Of a stretch of 64,000 nucleotides of DNA, positions 17,686-25,892 are shown one piece after another. Below the pieces are notes generated by a model. The model was not told the origin of the DNA. It searched no databases and worked only from the letters and a program-made list of their open reading frames with translations. The stretch covers positions 186,001-250,000 of the forward strand of contig NZ_CADIKC010000007.1 of the NCBI RefSeq assembly GCF_902859805.1, written 5' to 3'. The translations under genes and the position numbers were made by a program. Source of the stretch: Paraburkholderia sediminicola (GTDB lineage: Bacteria > Pseudomonadota > Gammaproteobacteria > Burkholderiales > Burkholderiaceae). The first letter of the stretch is position 1; each line of letters begins with the position of its first letter.

Positions 17686-18897
17686 ATGGCGCTTTCAAGA
17701 ACCCTGAGCGAACACCGAACCGTCCCCGCTTCGGGCCGTCTGTTTCTCTCTTTGCTCGAACGGATTCAGGTTGGCCATCTGGTGTTGATCACGCCCGACG
17801 GTCAGCAGCGCGTGTTCGGCGATCCGCACGCGGCGCCGGGCGCGCGCCTGGAGCTGCGCGACTGGCGTGCGTGCGGCGCGATTCTGCGCAAAGGCGATAT
17901 CGGTTTCGCCGACGCATGGCGCGCGTTCTGGGTGGACACGCCTGATCTGGCCGCCTTGCTGCGCGTCGCGATTCGCAACGAGCGCGCGCTGCAACGTACT
18001 GTTTACGGCGGCTGGCTCGCGCAACTCTGGTACGGACTGCGTCATAAGCTCAGGCGCAATACGCGTGCGGGCAGCCAGCGCAATATTCACGCGCACTACG
18101 ATATCGGCAACGCGTTCTACGCTCAGTGGCTGGATTCGACGTTCACCTATTCGAGCGCGGTGTTCGACGGCAATTTCTATCAATCGCTCGAAGCCGCACA
18201 ACATGCGAAGTATCAACGCATCATCGACACGCTCGGTTTGCGCGAAGGCATGCACATTCTGGAAATCGGCTGTGGTTGGGGCGGGTTTGCGATGCACGCG
18301 GCGCGCCAGGGCATTCACGTGCACGGCATAACGATCTCACCAGCGCAGCTTGAATTCGCCCAGCAGCGTGTGAGTGAGGCAGGCCTGAGTGACCGGGTGA
18401 ATCTTGAGCTGCGCGACTACCGTACGCTGACGGGCCAATACGACAGCTTCGTATCGATCGAGATGTTCGAAGCCGTCGGCGAGAAATTCTGGCCGACTTA
18501 CTTTCGCATCTTGCGCGAACGCCTCCTGCCCGGCGCGCGCGCGCTCGTGCAAACCATCACGATCGACGACTCGCACTTCGCCGCCTATCGCGCAACCAGT
18601 GACTTCATCCGCGAATTCATTTTCCCGGGCGGCATGTTGCCGAGCCCGCAGCGTTTCATCGAAGCGGCGCGGCGAGGCAAGCTCACGGCGCGTACGTCGT
18701 TGGCATTCGGACGCGATTATGCCGAGACCCTGCGCCGCTGGCGCAGCGCGTTCGAAGCGCAACTCGATACGATCCGCACGCAAGGCTTCGATGAGATTTT
18801 CGTGCGGACGTGGCGGTTGTATCTGGCGTACTGCGAAGCCGGCTTCGACGAAGGACGCACCGACGTGATGCAATTCGTGCTTACGTCAGCGGACTGA
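17686..18897 (+). CDS. Cfa-family SAM-dependent fatty-acyl-phospholipid methyltransferase (probably not a cyclopropane synthase)
   Basis: 403 residues with a strong ribosome site (GAGGAG). The family features are HYDIGNAFYAQWLDSTFTYS at about residues 126-145, the SAM-binding loop ILEIGCGWGGFAMHAA at about 190-205, SIEMFEAVG, and FIFPGGMLPS. Compared from memory with E. coli Cfa, the bicarbonate-site Cys139 is Ser here (YSSAVF) and His266 is Gln (LVQTITID). Glu239, Ile268 and Tyr317 are kept (MFEAVG, TITID, GRDYAETL). Loss of the Cys and His fits a methylase that adds a methyl or methylene branch to an unsaturated acyl chain, not a ring-forming enzyme. It acts on membrane phospholipid from the cytosolic side. 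Confidence 0.88.
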   Translation: MALSRTLSEHRTVPASGRLFLSLLERIQVGHLVLITPDGQQRVFGDPHAAPGARLELRDWRACGAILRKGDIGFADAWRAFWVDTPDLAALLRVAIRNERALQRTVYGGWLAQLWYGLRHKLRRNTRAGSQRNIHAHYDIGNAFYAQWLDSTFTYSSAVFDGNFYQSLEAAQHAKYQRIIDTLGLREGMHILEIGCGWGGFAMHAARQGIHVHGITISPAQLEFAQQRVSEAGLSDRVNLELRDYRTLTGQYDSFVSIEMFEAVGEKFWPTYFRILRERLLPGARALVQTITIDDSHFAAYRATSDFIREFIFPGGMLPSPQRFIEAARRGKLTARTSLAFGRDYAETLRRWRSAFEAQLDTIRTQGFDEIFVRTWRLYLAYCEAGFDEGRTDVMQFVLTSAD

Positions 18898-18898
18898 T

Positions 18899-19411
18899 AT
18901 GCGTGCACTCGCGGCGATCGCGCTGGTGTTGTGGGCGACGGCCGCCTGCGCCGACTGGCGTGGCGACGTGCAGTCAGCGACCCTCGTGGGCGAGGGCGAT
19001 TTCAGCGTGTTCGGCTTCAAGCTCTATCGGGCGCAGATGTGGAGCGAACGCGTACCCGTCGACTTTGACGAACGCTTCGCGCTGCACATCATTTACGCTC
19101 GCGGCATCAAGCGCGAGCGGTTCGTCGATGCGGGCATCAGCGAGATCAAGCGTCTTGCCAGCGTGCCGATTCCAGCCGATACGTTGGCGCGCTGGCGTGC
19201 GGATATGCTGCAGGCGTTCGTCGATGTCGGTCCCGGCGACCAGTTAAGTGCGGTCTATCTGCCGGACAAGGGTGTGCGTTTTTATGCCGGTGACCGTATG
19301 ACTGGTGAGTTCGACGATCCGGCATTCGCGCGGGCTTTCTTCGGCATCTGGCTTGATCCGTCGACGCGCGCGCCGACCTTGCGCAGACAGTTGCTCGGTA
19401 CCGCGCAGTGA
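18899..19411 (+). CDS. Chalcone-isomerase-like exported protein
   Basis: 170 residues. A short signal peptide (LAAIALVLWATAACA) is cleaved near residue 19. The mature part matches the bacterial chalcone-isomerase-like family: VGEGDFSVFGFKLYRAQMW, then ALHIIYARGIKRERFVDAG, and DKGVRFYAGDRMTGEFDDPA. Bacterial members of this fold bind fatty acids or have unknown roles; there is no evidence for flavonoid chemistry. It starts two bases after the Cfa-like stop, so it is the fourth gene of the operon. Its last ~130 bases overlap the 3' end of the convergent esterase frame. Confidence 0.85.
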   Translation: MRALAAIALVLWATAACADWRGDVQSATLVGEGDFSVFGFKLYRAQMWSERVPVDFDERFALHIIYARGIKRERFVDAGISEIKRLASVPIPADTLARWRADMLQAFVDVGPGDQLSAVYLPDKGVRFYAGDRMTGEFDDPAFARAFFGIWLDPSTRAPTLRRQLLGTAQ

Positions 19412-20334
19412 AGCGTGCATGATGCGCATGGCAACGATTGCGCGTCACCATCACGCTGCGCCTCACGGCTCGTCTGTGCATCGATAAACGCGCTGGTATC
19501 GTCGAGTACTGGCGCAAAGCCACGCAGCGGCCCGGCGATGGCGCCGACCAGCAGCGCGTGCCCAATCCGCGGATAGTGTTTCACTTCAACGCTATCGCCG
19601 ACGGCGCGCAGCCTGGCCGCGAACCGGTCGGTGTTGCCCGGATCGACTGTCGTGTCGCGCTCGCCCGCTGCGAGGAACACCGGTGGTTCGTCGCCTTCGA
19701 CGAAGTTGATCGGCTGGCTCGCCGCCCGCAATGCAGGCGGGAAAATTTCTTCAAGCGTCGCGTCGTGCAGCGGCAGAAAATCATACGGGCCGGCAAGGCC
19801 GATCACGCCGCTCAAGTCGCGCTTGCTCATCTGCTGCGCGGCGAGATAGCGATCGTCGGTGGCCAGCAGCATCACGATATGCGCACCGGCCGAATGACCC
19901 ATCAGAAAGATCCGTGACGGGTCGCCGCCGAACTCGGCCGCGTGATCGCGTGCCCAGCGCACGGCTGCGGCTGCATCGTCGACAAAGCCCGGGAAGGCGG
20001 TTTCCGGCCACGTCCGATAGTCGGGCACCACGGCCACCAAGCCACGTGAAGCCAGCGCCGCACCGACGAACAGATAGCTGTCGCGTGAACCGCTCTGCCA
20101 GCTACCGCCGTAAAAGAACACGACGATCGGACGGCCGTGTGAAGCGCTTTGCGGTGAACTGGCGGCGGGCATGTAGACATCGAGCGTCTGGCGCGGCGAG
20201 CTGCCGTACGCGAGGCCATGCTCGGTGCGGAAATTCTTGTGCGATACGGTGGCGTTGAGCACGCCCGCGGCGCTACAGCCGCCCAGAGCGGCGAGCGCCA
20301 GCGCGGCGGTCAAGGTAAGCAGGCGTCGAGTCAT
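19282..20334 (-). CDS. Alpha/beta-hydrolase lipoprotein (carboxylesterase type)
   Basis: 350 residues from the ATG at 20334, chosen because it begins a lipoprotein signal (LTLTAALALAALGGC) with the lipobox Cys at about residue 19. The catalytic Ser lies in GHSAGAH, with an oxyanion motif FYGGSW before it and the likely acid and His near AAGERDTTVDPGNT and HYPRIGHALLVG. The fold resembles kynurenine-formamidase-like and BD-FAE esterases. Homologues would be expected to end soon after DDTSAFIDAQ. Here about 50 more residues of unusual composition (Cys, Ser, Arg, Lys-rich) run antisense into the chalcone-isomerase-like gene, which suggests loss of an earlier stop codon. Confidence 0.82.
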   Translation of the reverse strand: MTRRLLTLTAALALAALGGCSAAGVLNATVSHKNFRTEHGLAYGSSPRQTLDVYMPAASSPQSASHGRPIVVFFYGGSWQSGSRDSYLFVGAALASRGLVAVVPDYRTWPETAFPGFVDDAAAAVRWARDHAAEFGGDPSRIFLMGHSAGAHIVMLLATDDRYLAAQQMSKRDLSGVIGLAGPYDFLPLHDATLEEIFPPALRAASQPINFVEGDEPPVFLAAGERDTTVDPGNTDRFAARLRAVGDSVEVKHYPRIGHALLVGAIAGPLRGFAPVLDDTSAFIDAQTSREAQRDGDAQSLPCASCTLHCAVPSNCLRKVGARVDGSSQMPKKARANAGSSNSPVIRSPA

Positions 20335-20428
20335 GGAAGTCGGATCCGTCGAGAATCGTTCGAGAATAAGCGTTCGAACAATGTACGCGCCAACCCGATA
20401 ACCGGATGCAGAAAGCTGCCTTGCCACC

Positions 20429-21754
20429 TTATCCCGCGTGGAACGGCGGCCATGGCGAAATGCCGGCCACTTGCAGCAGCAGAATGAGGTTGAGCGCCAG
20501 CACGGCGACCGTGCCCGTCACCGCGGCGATCGTAGTCGACCGGCGATTCCGGTAGCGGCCCATCAAGTCGCCACGCGAGGTGAACCACACCAGCGCGATC
20601 ATAGGCACCGGTAGCGCAATGCTCAGTACCACCTGGCTCAGCACCAGCGCGCGCGTCGCGTCCACTCCGCAGGCAACCACCACGAACGCCGGCGCCATCG
20701 TAATCAGCCGCCGCGCCCACACGGGGATATGAAAGCCGACAAAGCCCTGCATGATCATCTGCCCGGCCATTGTGCCGACGACCGAGCTCGACACACCGGA
20801 CGCGATCAGTGCCGCAAGAAAGAGACCCGCCGCGGCGCCACCAAGCAGCGGCGTGAGCGTGCGCCATGCCGTTTCGATGCTGGCCATATCAGCATGCCCC
20901 GCATGAAACGCGCTCGACGCCATGATCACCATCGCCATATTGATGAGTCCGGCGACGCCGAGCGCAACCACCACCTCGATATTCGAAAAGCGCAGCAGCT
21001 TGGCGCGCTCACCTTCATTGCGCGGCTTGACGCGATTCTGCGTGAGTCCTGAATGCAGGAACAGTACATGCGGCATGACCGTTGCGCCGATGATGCCGAC
21101 GGAAATCGTCAGCGCGTTGCTATCGGGCATGCCCGGCGTGAACGTATGCTTGACGACTGATGACCAGTGCACCGGCGCAATCAGCAACTCGGCGAGATAC
21201 GACAGCCCGATCACACCGACGAGCGCCGCGATCGCCAGTTCGAGCGGGCGGAAGCCGCGCTTCTCGAACTGCAGCAAACCGTAGGTGACGGCGGCCGTGA
21301 TCAGCATGCTCGGCACCATCGGTAGATGCGTGAGCAACGAAACGCCGATCGCACCGCCGACGAATTCCGCCAGATCGGTCGCCATCGCCGCGATTTCGCT
21401 GATGCCCCACATCGCGAGCACGCAACGGCGCGGCAACGCCGAGCGGCAAAGTTCTGCGAGATTGCTGCCGGTCACGAGCCCAAGCTTGGCGGATAACGCC
21501 TGAAATAACATCGCCACGATGTTTGCCAACGCTACCACCCAGAGCAGGGTATAGCCGTATCCGGCGCCCGCCTGAATATTAGTGGCGAAGTTGCCCGGGT
21601 CCATATATGCGATCGAAGCGACGACCGCCGGTCCAACGAACGGCAGCATCGTCCGCAAGCCACGACGCCGTCCCGCCAGCGTTTCGCGGATATCGAAACA
21701 GGTCTGCTCGGTGAGGGTTTGAGGCACAGCGGCTTGACTGATCGCTTCGTTCAT
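20429..21754 (-). CDS. mntH: Nramp-family divalent metal (Mn2+/Fe2+) transporter
   Basis: An inner-membrane proton-coupled importer of Mn(II) and Fe(II), 441 residues with about 11 helices. The metal-site motif DPGNFATNIQAG in helix 1 and MPHVLFLHSGL in helix 6 match the DPGN and MPH signatures. The consensus transport signature region GQMIMQGFVGF is near residue 335. No Fur or MntR box could be identified by eye. It is followed on the same strand by the esterase lipoprotein and preceded by the ferritin-like gene, so it may belong to a metal or oxidative-stress group. Confidence 0.93.
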   Translation of the reverse strand: MNEAISQAAVPQTLTEQTCFDIRETLAGRRRGLRTMLPFVGPAVVASIAYMDPGNFATNIQAGAGYGYTLLWVVALANIVAMLFQALSAKLGLVTGSNLAELCRSALPRRCVLAMWGISEIAAMATDLAEFVGGAIGVSLLTHLPMVPSMLITAAVTYGLLQFEKRGFRPLELAIAALVGVIGLSYLAELLIAPVHWSSVVKHTFTPGMPDSNALTISVGIIGATVMPHVLFLHSGLTQNRVKPRNEGERAKLLRFSNIEVVVALGVAGLINMAMVIMASSAFHAGHADMASIETAWRTLTPLLGGAAAGLFLAALIASGVSSSVVGTMAGQMIMQGFVGFHIPVWARRLITMAPAFVVVACGVDATRALVLSQVVLSIALPVPMIALVWFTSRGDLMGRYRNRRSTTIAAVTGTVAVLALNLILLLQVAGISPWPPFHAG

Positions 21755-21875
21755 GACTGCTCCTGTCCGTCTTCAAGCGTTCAAGGCAATACGGATGAAG
21801 GCCGGCCAACGGGTGAGCGCGATCGTCATCGCGGCGACCCGTTGCCGGTGCCTCCGGCACAGCACGTTGCGTGCT

Positions 21876-22853
21876 TCAGGCGCTCATGTTGAGCGTGCCG
21901 TTCACGCCGTTCGGGAAGAAGCCACCCTTGGTCGCCATCGAACTCGTCAGGTAGACGATGTTGAGCACGTTGCCATAGCCGCGGCTGAAGGCGAGCCCGT
22001 TGCTGTCGAGCGGCACGATGTTCGAGGAGCCGGATGTCGCGCCTGTGATGCCCTGATCGTCGTGGCCGTTCTGGTCGAGACTGGCGCGCGCGGCGGAGAT
22101 GGCGTTGGCGGCGGTGTAGATACTCGCCGTGTCGACGCCCTTTGCAAACAGCACCGTACGCACGAGCCCTGCGTGATACGCCTCGGCCGCGAGGATGCCG
22201 GCAGCCGCTTCGAGGAAGGTCTTGTTGGTGATGAGCGGAGAGGCGCCCTTATAGGCGGTCACGCCGACGTCTTCGAAGATGAACGCGCCGAGCAGGAAGT
22301 TGTTGTCGTTCGCGTACGGATTGAAGGCGACACCCGCGCTGACCAGACCCGCAGCGCGCGCCGCGTTCGAGAACGCTCCGTTCGGATTCGTGCCGCCAAT
22401 GTCGATCGAGGGCATTGCGACTGCCGCCGAGCCCAACGCGCTGCGCAGGAAGGTGACGTGCTCGCGCTCGTCGTTGGCGATTTCGTTCGCATAGGCCTGA
22501 ACGACCGGATCCTGGAACGGCACCTGCTGCCCCGGAATTACCGTGCCCAATGTACCTACGCCGGCCGTCATGCTGGCCGCGAGCCCCGCACCTGTTGTCG
22601 CATACGTATAGAACTGCGACTCGAGGTATTCCAGATTCAGCGCGAAGTTGAGAATCTCCGGATCGGTCGGTGCGCTGGCGGCCGAGGCACTCGAACCGGA
22701 GCCCCCGCCGCACGCACTGATCAGCGTGCCGCCGACGAGACCCAGGCCCAGGCCGCCAGCGTTGCGGAAAAACTGTCTGCGTTGCAGGCGCCGTTCAACC
22801 CGGCGGTCGAATACGTCGATAAGCTCTGCTGATTTATTGCTGGATTCCGACAT
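21876..22853 (-). CDS. Tat-exported ferritin-like domain lipoprotein
   Basis: 325 residues from the ATG at 22853. The N-terminus carries a twin-arginine signal (RRQFFRNAGGLGLGLVGG at about residues 26-43) that ends in a lipobox-like LISAC, so it is probably a Tat-exported lipoprotein. The mature part from about residue 60 matches the ferritin-like family seen in desiccation-related proteins (ILNFALNLEYLESQFYTYAT, NDEREHVTFLRSALG, AILAAEAYHAGLVRTVL). Glu and His residues suited to a di-iron site are present (EYLESQF, EREH, EAYH). Most ferritins are cytosolic, so an exported version is notable. The neighbour mntH supports a metal-related or redox role. Confidence 0.85.
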   Translation of the reverse strand: MSESSNKSAELIDVFDRRVERRLQRRQFFRNAGGLGLGLVGGTLISACGGGSGSSASAASAPTDPEILNFALNLEYLESQFYTYATTGAGLAASMTAGVGTLGTVIPGQQVPFQDPVVQAYANEIANDEREHVTFLRSALGSAAVAMPSIDIGGTNPNGAFSNAARAAGLVSAGVAFNPYANDNNFLLGAFIFEDVGVTAYKGASPLITNKTFLEAAAGILAAEAYHAGLVRTVLFAKGVDTASIYTAANAISAARASLDQNGHDDQGITGATSGSSNIVPLDSNGLAFSRGYGNVLNIVYLTSSMATKGGFFPNGVNGTLNMSA

Positions 22854-23242
22854 GGCTATGTTCCTCAGATGGTTCGACGCCAATGCCGCGGACTCGCGAC
22901 GCACACGCGCGGACAACTGCTATCCACGCGATGCCCGAACGCAAATCGCGGACGCAAAGAGGCCCCGTTCTTCTGAGAAGAACTAAACGATGTGGGGAAG
23001 AAATCGAGTCCTCAACTTCTTTACGGCGCGATTGCACTGCCAGATGCAAACCTCACAAAAGATTTCTCTGCGCGCTCGCAACATGAGAGAGACCCGCACT
23101 GTTTTTCCGACTCTAGAAAGAATGATCGGCGTCATGCGGAAAAAACGCCCGGCGAACAGGTCCCGCCCGGCTCGCGGAAGCCCTCCGGCGATCCTCTGTA
23201 CAATTGGCCGATCGTCAACATCGTTTCAGCCCCACCGAATTC
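22854..23242. other. Divergent region between the ferritin-like gene and map
   Basis: 389 bases with no convincing gene. A TACAAT hexamer at 23199-23204 is a possible -10 for map, 39 bases before its start. Two open frames lack ribosome sites and coding bias. Confidence 0.35.
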
Positions 23243-24028
23243 ATGGCCATTACCTACAAGACTCCTGACGACATTGCCAAGCTGCGCATTTCCGGCCGCC
23301 TCGCGGCCGACGTGCTGGCGATGATCGGCGAGCACGTCAAGGCCGGTGTCTCCACCGACGAGCTCGACGCACTGTGCAATGACTACATTGTCAATACACA
23401 AAAGTCGATTCCGGCAAATGTCGGCTATTTGGGTTTTCCGAAGACGGTTTGCACGTCCGTCAACCAGGTGGTGTGCCACGGCATTCCCAACCGCAGCGAA
23501 ATCCTGAAAGACGGCGACATCATCAATATCGACGTCGCGATCATCAAAGATGGCTTTTTCGGCGACACCAGCCGCATGTATTGCGTCGGGCAGCCGAGCA
23601 CCGTGGCGCGCCAACTGATCGACACAACCTACGAGGCGATGCTGGCCGGCATCCGCGAGGTCAAGCCTGGCGCCACGCTCGGCGACGTCGGCTATGCGAT
23701 CCAGAAGATCGCGCAGCGCGACGGTTTCTCGATCGTGCGCGACTATTGTGGGCACGGCATCGGCAAGGTTTATCACGAAGACCCGCAAGTGCTGCACTAC
23801 GGTCAGCCGGGGCAGGGCGTGCGTCTGAAGCCGGGCATGGTCTTCACGATCGAACCGATGATCAACGCGGGCCGCGCCGGCACCGCGGTTCAGCGTGACG
23901 GCTGGACCGTGGTCACCAAAGACCGTTCGCTGTCCGCCCAATGGGAGCACATGATCGCCGTGACCGAAGAGGGCTACGAGCTGCTGACGCCGTGGCCGGA
24001 CGGCACCGGCAATTACGAAGCGCCTTGA
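23243..24028 (+). CDS. map: Type I methionine aminopeptidase
   Basis: Removes the initiator methionine from nascent proteins when the second residue is small. The five metal ligands of the E. coli enzyme are all placed: two Asp in DIINIDVAIIKDGFFGDTSR, His in GHGIGKVYHEDPQVL, Glu in VFTIEPMIN and Glu in SAQWEHMIAV. The substrate-binding His is in VCHGIPN. At 261 residues it is the normal type Ia length without extension. The start at 23243 gives the standard MAITYKTPDDIAKLR beginning; the 13-residue longer frame is not conserved in style. Confidence 0.97.
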   Translation: MAITYKTPDDIAKLRISGRLAADVLAMIGEHVKAGVSTDELDALCNDYIVNTQKSIPANVGYLGFPKTVCTSVNQVVCHGIPNRSEILKDGDIINIDVAIIKDGFFGDTSRMYCVGQPSTVARQLIDTTYEAMLAGIREVKPGATLGDVGYAIQKIAQRDGFSIVRDYCGHGIGKVYHEDPQVLHYGQPGQGVRLKPGMVFTIEPMINAGRAGTAVQRDGWTVVTKDRSLSAQWEHMIAVTEEGYELLTPWPDGTGNYEAP

Positions 24029-24213
24029 ACACAGTGACCAGCGCGCCTGACGAACCGGCTATCAGGACGGTGGGCGCGTGAATTGCTGCGCAGCGGGCGC
24101 GCGGCGCCTGCACCAGGAACCGCCGCTGCAGACCAATCCGGTAAATAAGGATTTGACTCGCGCGCCGGTTCGGTTAAAGCTATGCCTTAGGGTTTCAAGG
24201 GGTTTTCGTCTGC

Positions 24214-24747
24214 ATGAGTCCGTCATTGACCGTTCGCCGTATCGCCGCTGATCAGGGCGCTGTTTTCCGCGAACTCCGTACTGCGTCGCTGCGGGAGGCA
24301 CCCTATGCCTTCGGCGAGACGCTAGAAGACGCGTTGTCTGCGGATGCCGCCACGTTCGACGCCACCGCTGCCGAACACGCTGTTTCGTTTATCGCCACCA
24401 CGTTCATTCTCTATACCGAGGGCCATCCGGCAGGGCTGGTCGAAGCTTATTTCGACGACACCGCGGCGCGCCGCGCGTTCGTCTGCGAGCTGTGGGTGGC
24501 GCCGGCCGTGCGTCATCTGCGAGGCGGCGAGTTGCTGGTCGACACGGCCAGCGCCTGGCTCGCCGGTGAAGGCGCCATGGAAATCTACGCATGGGTCGCC
24601 GACGCCAACCGCAATGCAATGCGCTTTTACGAGGCGCTCGGCTTCGGTCCCACTGGCGAGCATCGGCGCGTCGTACGTGCGCCCGAGCAGGCCGAGAGCC
24701 TGCTGGTCCGGCACGTGCCGACCACGTCGCAGGTATTTCAGCAGTGA
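24214..24747 (+). CDS. GNAT-family N-acetyltransferase
   Basis: 177 residues with the GNAT fold. The acetyl-CoA loop region is CELWVAPAVRHLRGGELLVD at about residues 93-112 (a variant of the usual R/Q-x-x-G-x-G/A). The C-terminal motif B appears in ANRNAMRFYEALGFGPTGEH. The substrate cannot be read from sequence. It stands alone between map and minC on the same strand and is preceded by a 185-base spacer. Confidence 0.82.
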   Translation: MSPSLTVRRIAADQGAVFRELRTASLREAPYAFGETLEDALSADAATFDATAAEHAVSFIATTFILYTEGHPAGLVEAYFDDTAARRAFVCELWVAPAVRHLRGGELLVDTASAWLAGEGAMEIYAWVADANRNAMRFYEALGFGPTGEHRRVVRAPEQAESLLVRHVPTTSQVFQQ

Positions 24748-24925
24748 TCCCGCGAGCGGCGCGTCAGCCTGCCGCTCACATCCCATCCGCGTCGCTACAG
24801 CGTTCATGGCCAAACAAGCGGCCAGAACGCGGCCTGAGTGGCCGCGGCGTGGCCACGTCATGGGTATTCAGGCCGCCGTGGTGCGTTCTGTCGGCAAAAA
24901 AACTCGCTCCCCGCCTGGACGCCTG

Positions 24926-24931
24926 TAAAAT
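24926..24931 (+). promoter_or_regulatory. Candidate -10 element for minCDE
   Basis: TAAAAT lies 24 bases upstream of the minC ATG. No good -35 is visible, so this is tentative. Confidence 0.35.
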
Positions 24932-24954
24932 ACGCAAAATTTTTGCCGAACGCT

Positions 24955-25788
24955 ATGTCGCCCAAGAAATCGCCCTTTTTCGAACTCCGCAGCGGCTCTG
25001 TCGACACGCTCCTGTTTGTGGTCAAGACAACCGACCTCGATGCGATGCGTGCCGAATTGACCCGGCGCTTCGAGGCGACCCCCGAATTTTTCGCTAACGA
25101 CGTCGTCGCGATCGACGTGCGCCGGCTTGGCGAGAACGAACGCGTGCCGCTCGCCGACATCGCGCAACTGCTCGACAGCGTGCGCATGCGTCCGGTCGGC
25201 GTGGTGGCCAACGCGCAGCAGACGTGGGCGGCGGAGTCCGCGCTGCCCTTGCTCGAAGCGCGCGACCGTCGCGGCGCATCCGCTAAATCCGCTGACGAAG
25301 AGGCCGTCAATTCGGCCGCTACGGCGCCGGCTGCCACCGCAGCAACGGCCACGCCGCCGGCCGATCTGTTTTCGGCAGTAGACGGAACACCGGCCACGGC
25401 TGCCGCGGTCGAACCTGCGCCGGCCGCCGAGCCCGTGCGCCTCGCCACCTCGTCGCAAACCATGGTGGTCGACAAGCCGTTGCGCTCGGGCCAGCGCATC
25501 TACGCAAAGGGCGATCTGGTCGTGCTCGGTCTGGTGAGTTACGGCGCGGAAGTGATCGCGGAAGGCAACATCCATATTTACGCGCCGCTGCGCGGCCGGG
25601 CGTTGGCCGGCGTGCAGGGCAATCACGACGCGCGCATTTTCTGCACGTGTCTCGAGCCGGAACTCATCTCGATCGCGGGCATCTATCGTACGACCGAGAA
25701 CCCGCTGCCGGCCGACGTGCTCGGCAAGCCGGTGCAGATCTGGCTCGAAGAAGAAAAACTGATGATCGAACCGTTGCGGCTCACCTGA
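24955..25788 (+). CDS. minC: Septum site-determining protein MinC
   Basis: An inhibitor of FtsZ assembly that MinD brings to the membrane near the poles. 277 residues: an N-terminal FtsZ-binding domain to about 105 (FFELRSGSVDTLLFVVKTTD), an Ala/Pro/Thr-rich linker at about 110-165 that is longer than in E. coli, and the C-terminal beta-helix that binds MinD (LRSGQRIYAKGDLVVLGLVS, then GRALAGVQGNHDARIFCTCL). The start at 24955 is the conserved one; the longer frame from 24838 has no domain support. It is the first gene of minCDE. Confidence 0.95.
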   Translation: MSPKKSPFFELRSGSVDTLLFVVKTTDLDAMRAELTRRFEATPEFFANDVVAIDVRRLGENERVPLADIAQLLDSVRMRPVGVVANAQQTWAAESALPLLEARDRRGASAKSADEEAVNSAATAPAATAATATPPADLFSAVDGTPATAAAVEPAPAAEPVRLATSSQTMVVDKPLRSGQRIYAKGDLVVLGLVSYGAEVIAEGNIHIYAPLRGRALAGVQGNHDARIFCTCLEPELISIAGIYRTTENPLPADVLGKPVQIWLEEEKLMIEPLRLT

Positions 25789-25892
25789 TCGACGTGAAGC
25801 GCGCGCTGCCCTGAACGTACACGGCACGCGGCGCTTCACGGCAAATATGGCCGCACATAATTGACGAATTTGACGAACACAAGGTAAGGGTA

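Noticed and set aside
18899..19411. A flavonoid pathway suggested by the chalcone-isomerase-like gene
   Set aside because: Bacterial members of this fold are not established chalcone isomerases, and no other flavonoid gene is present.
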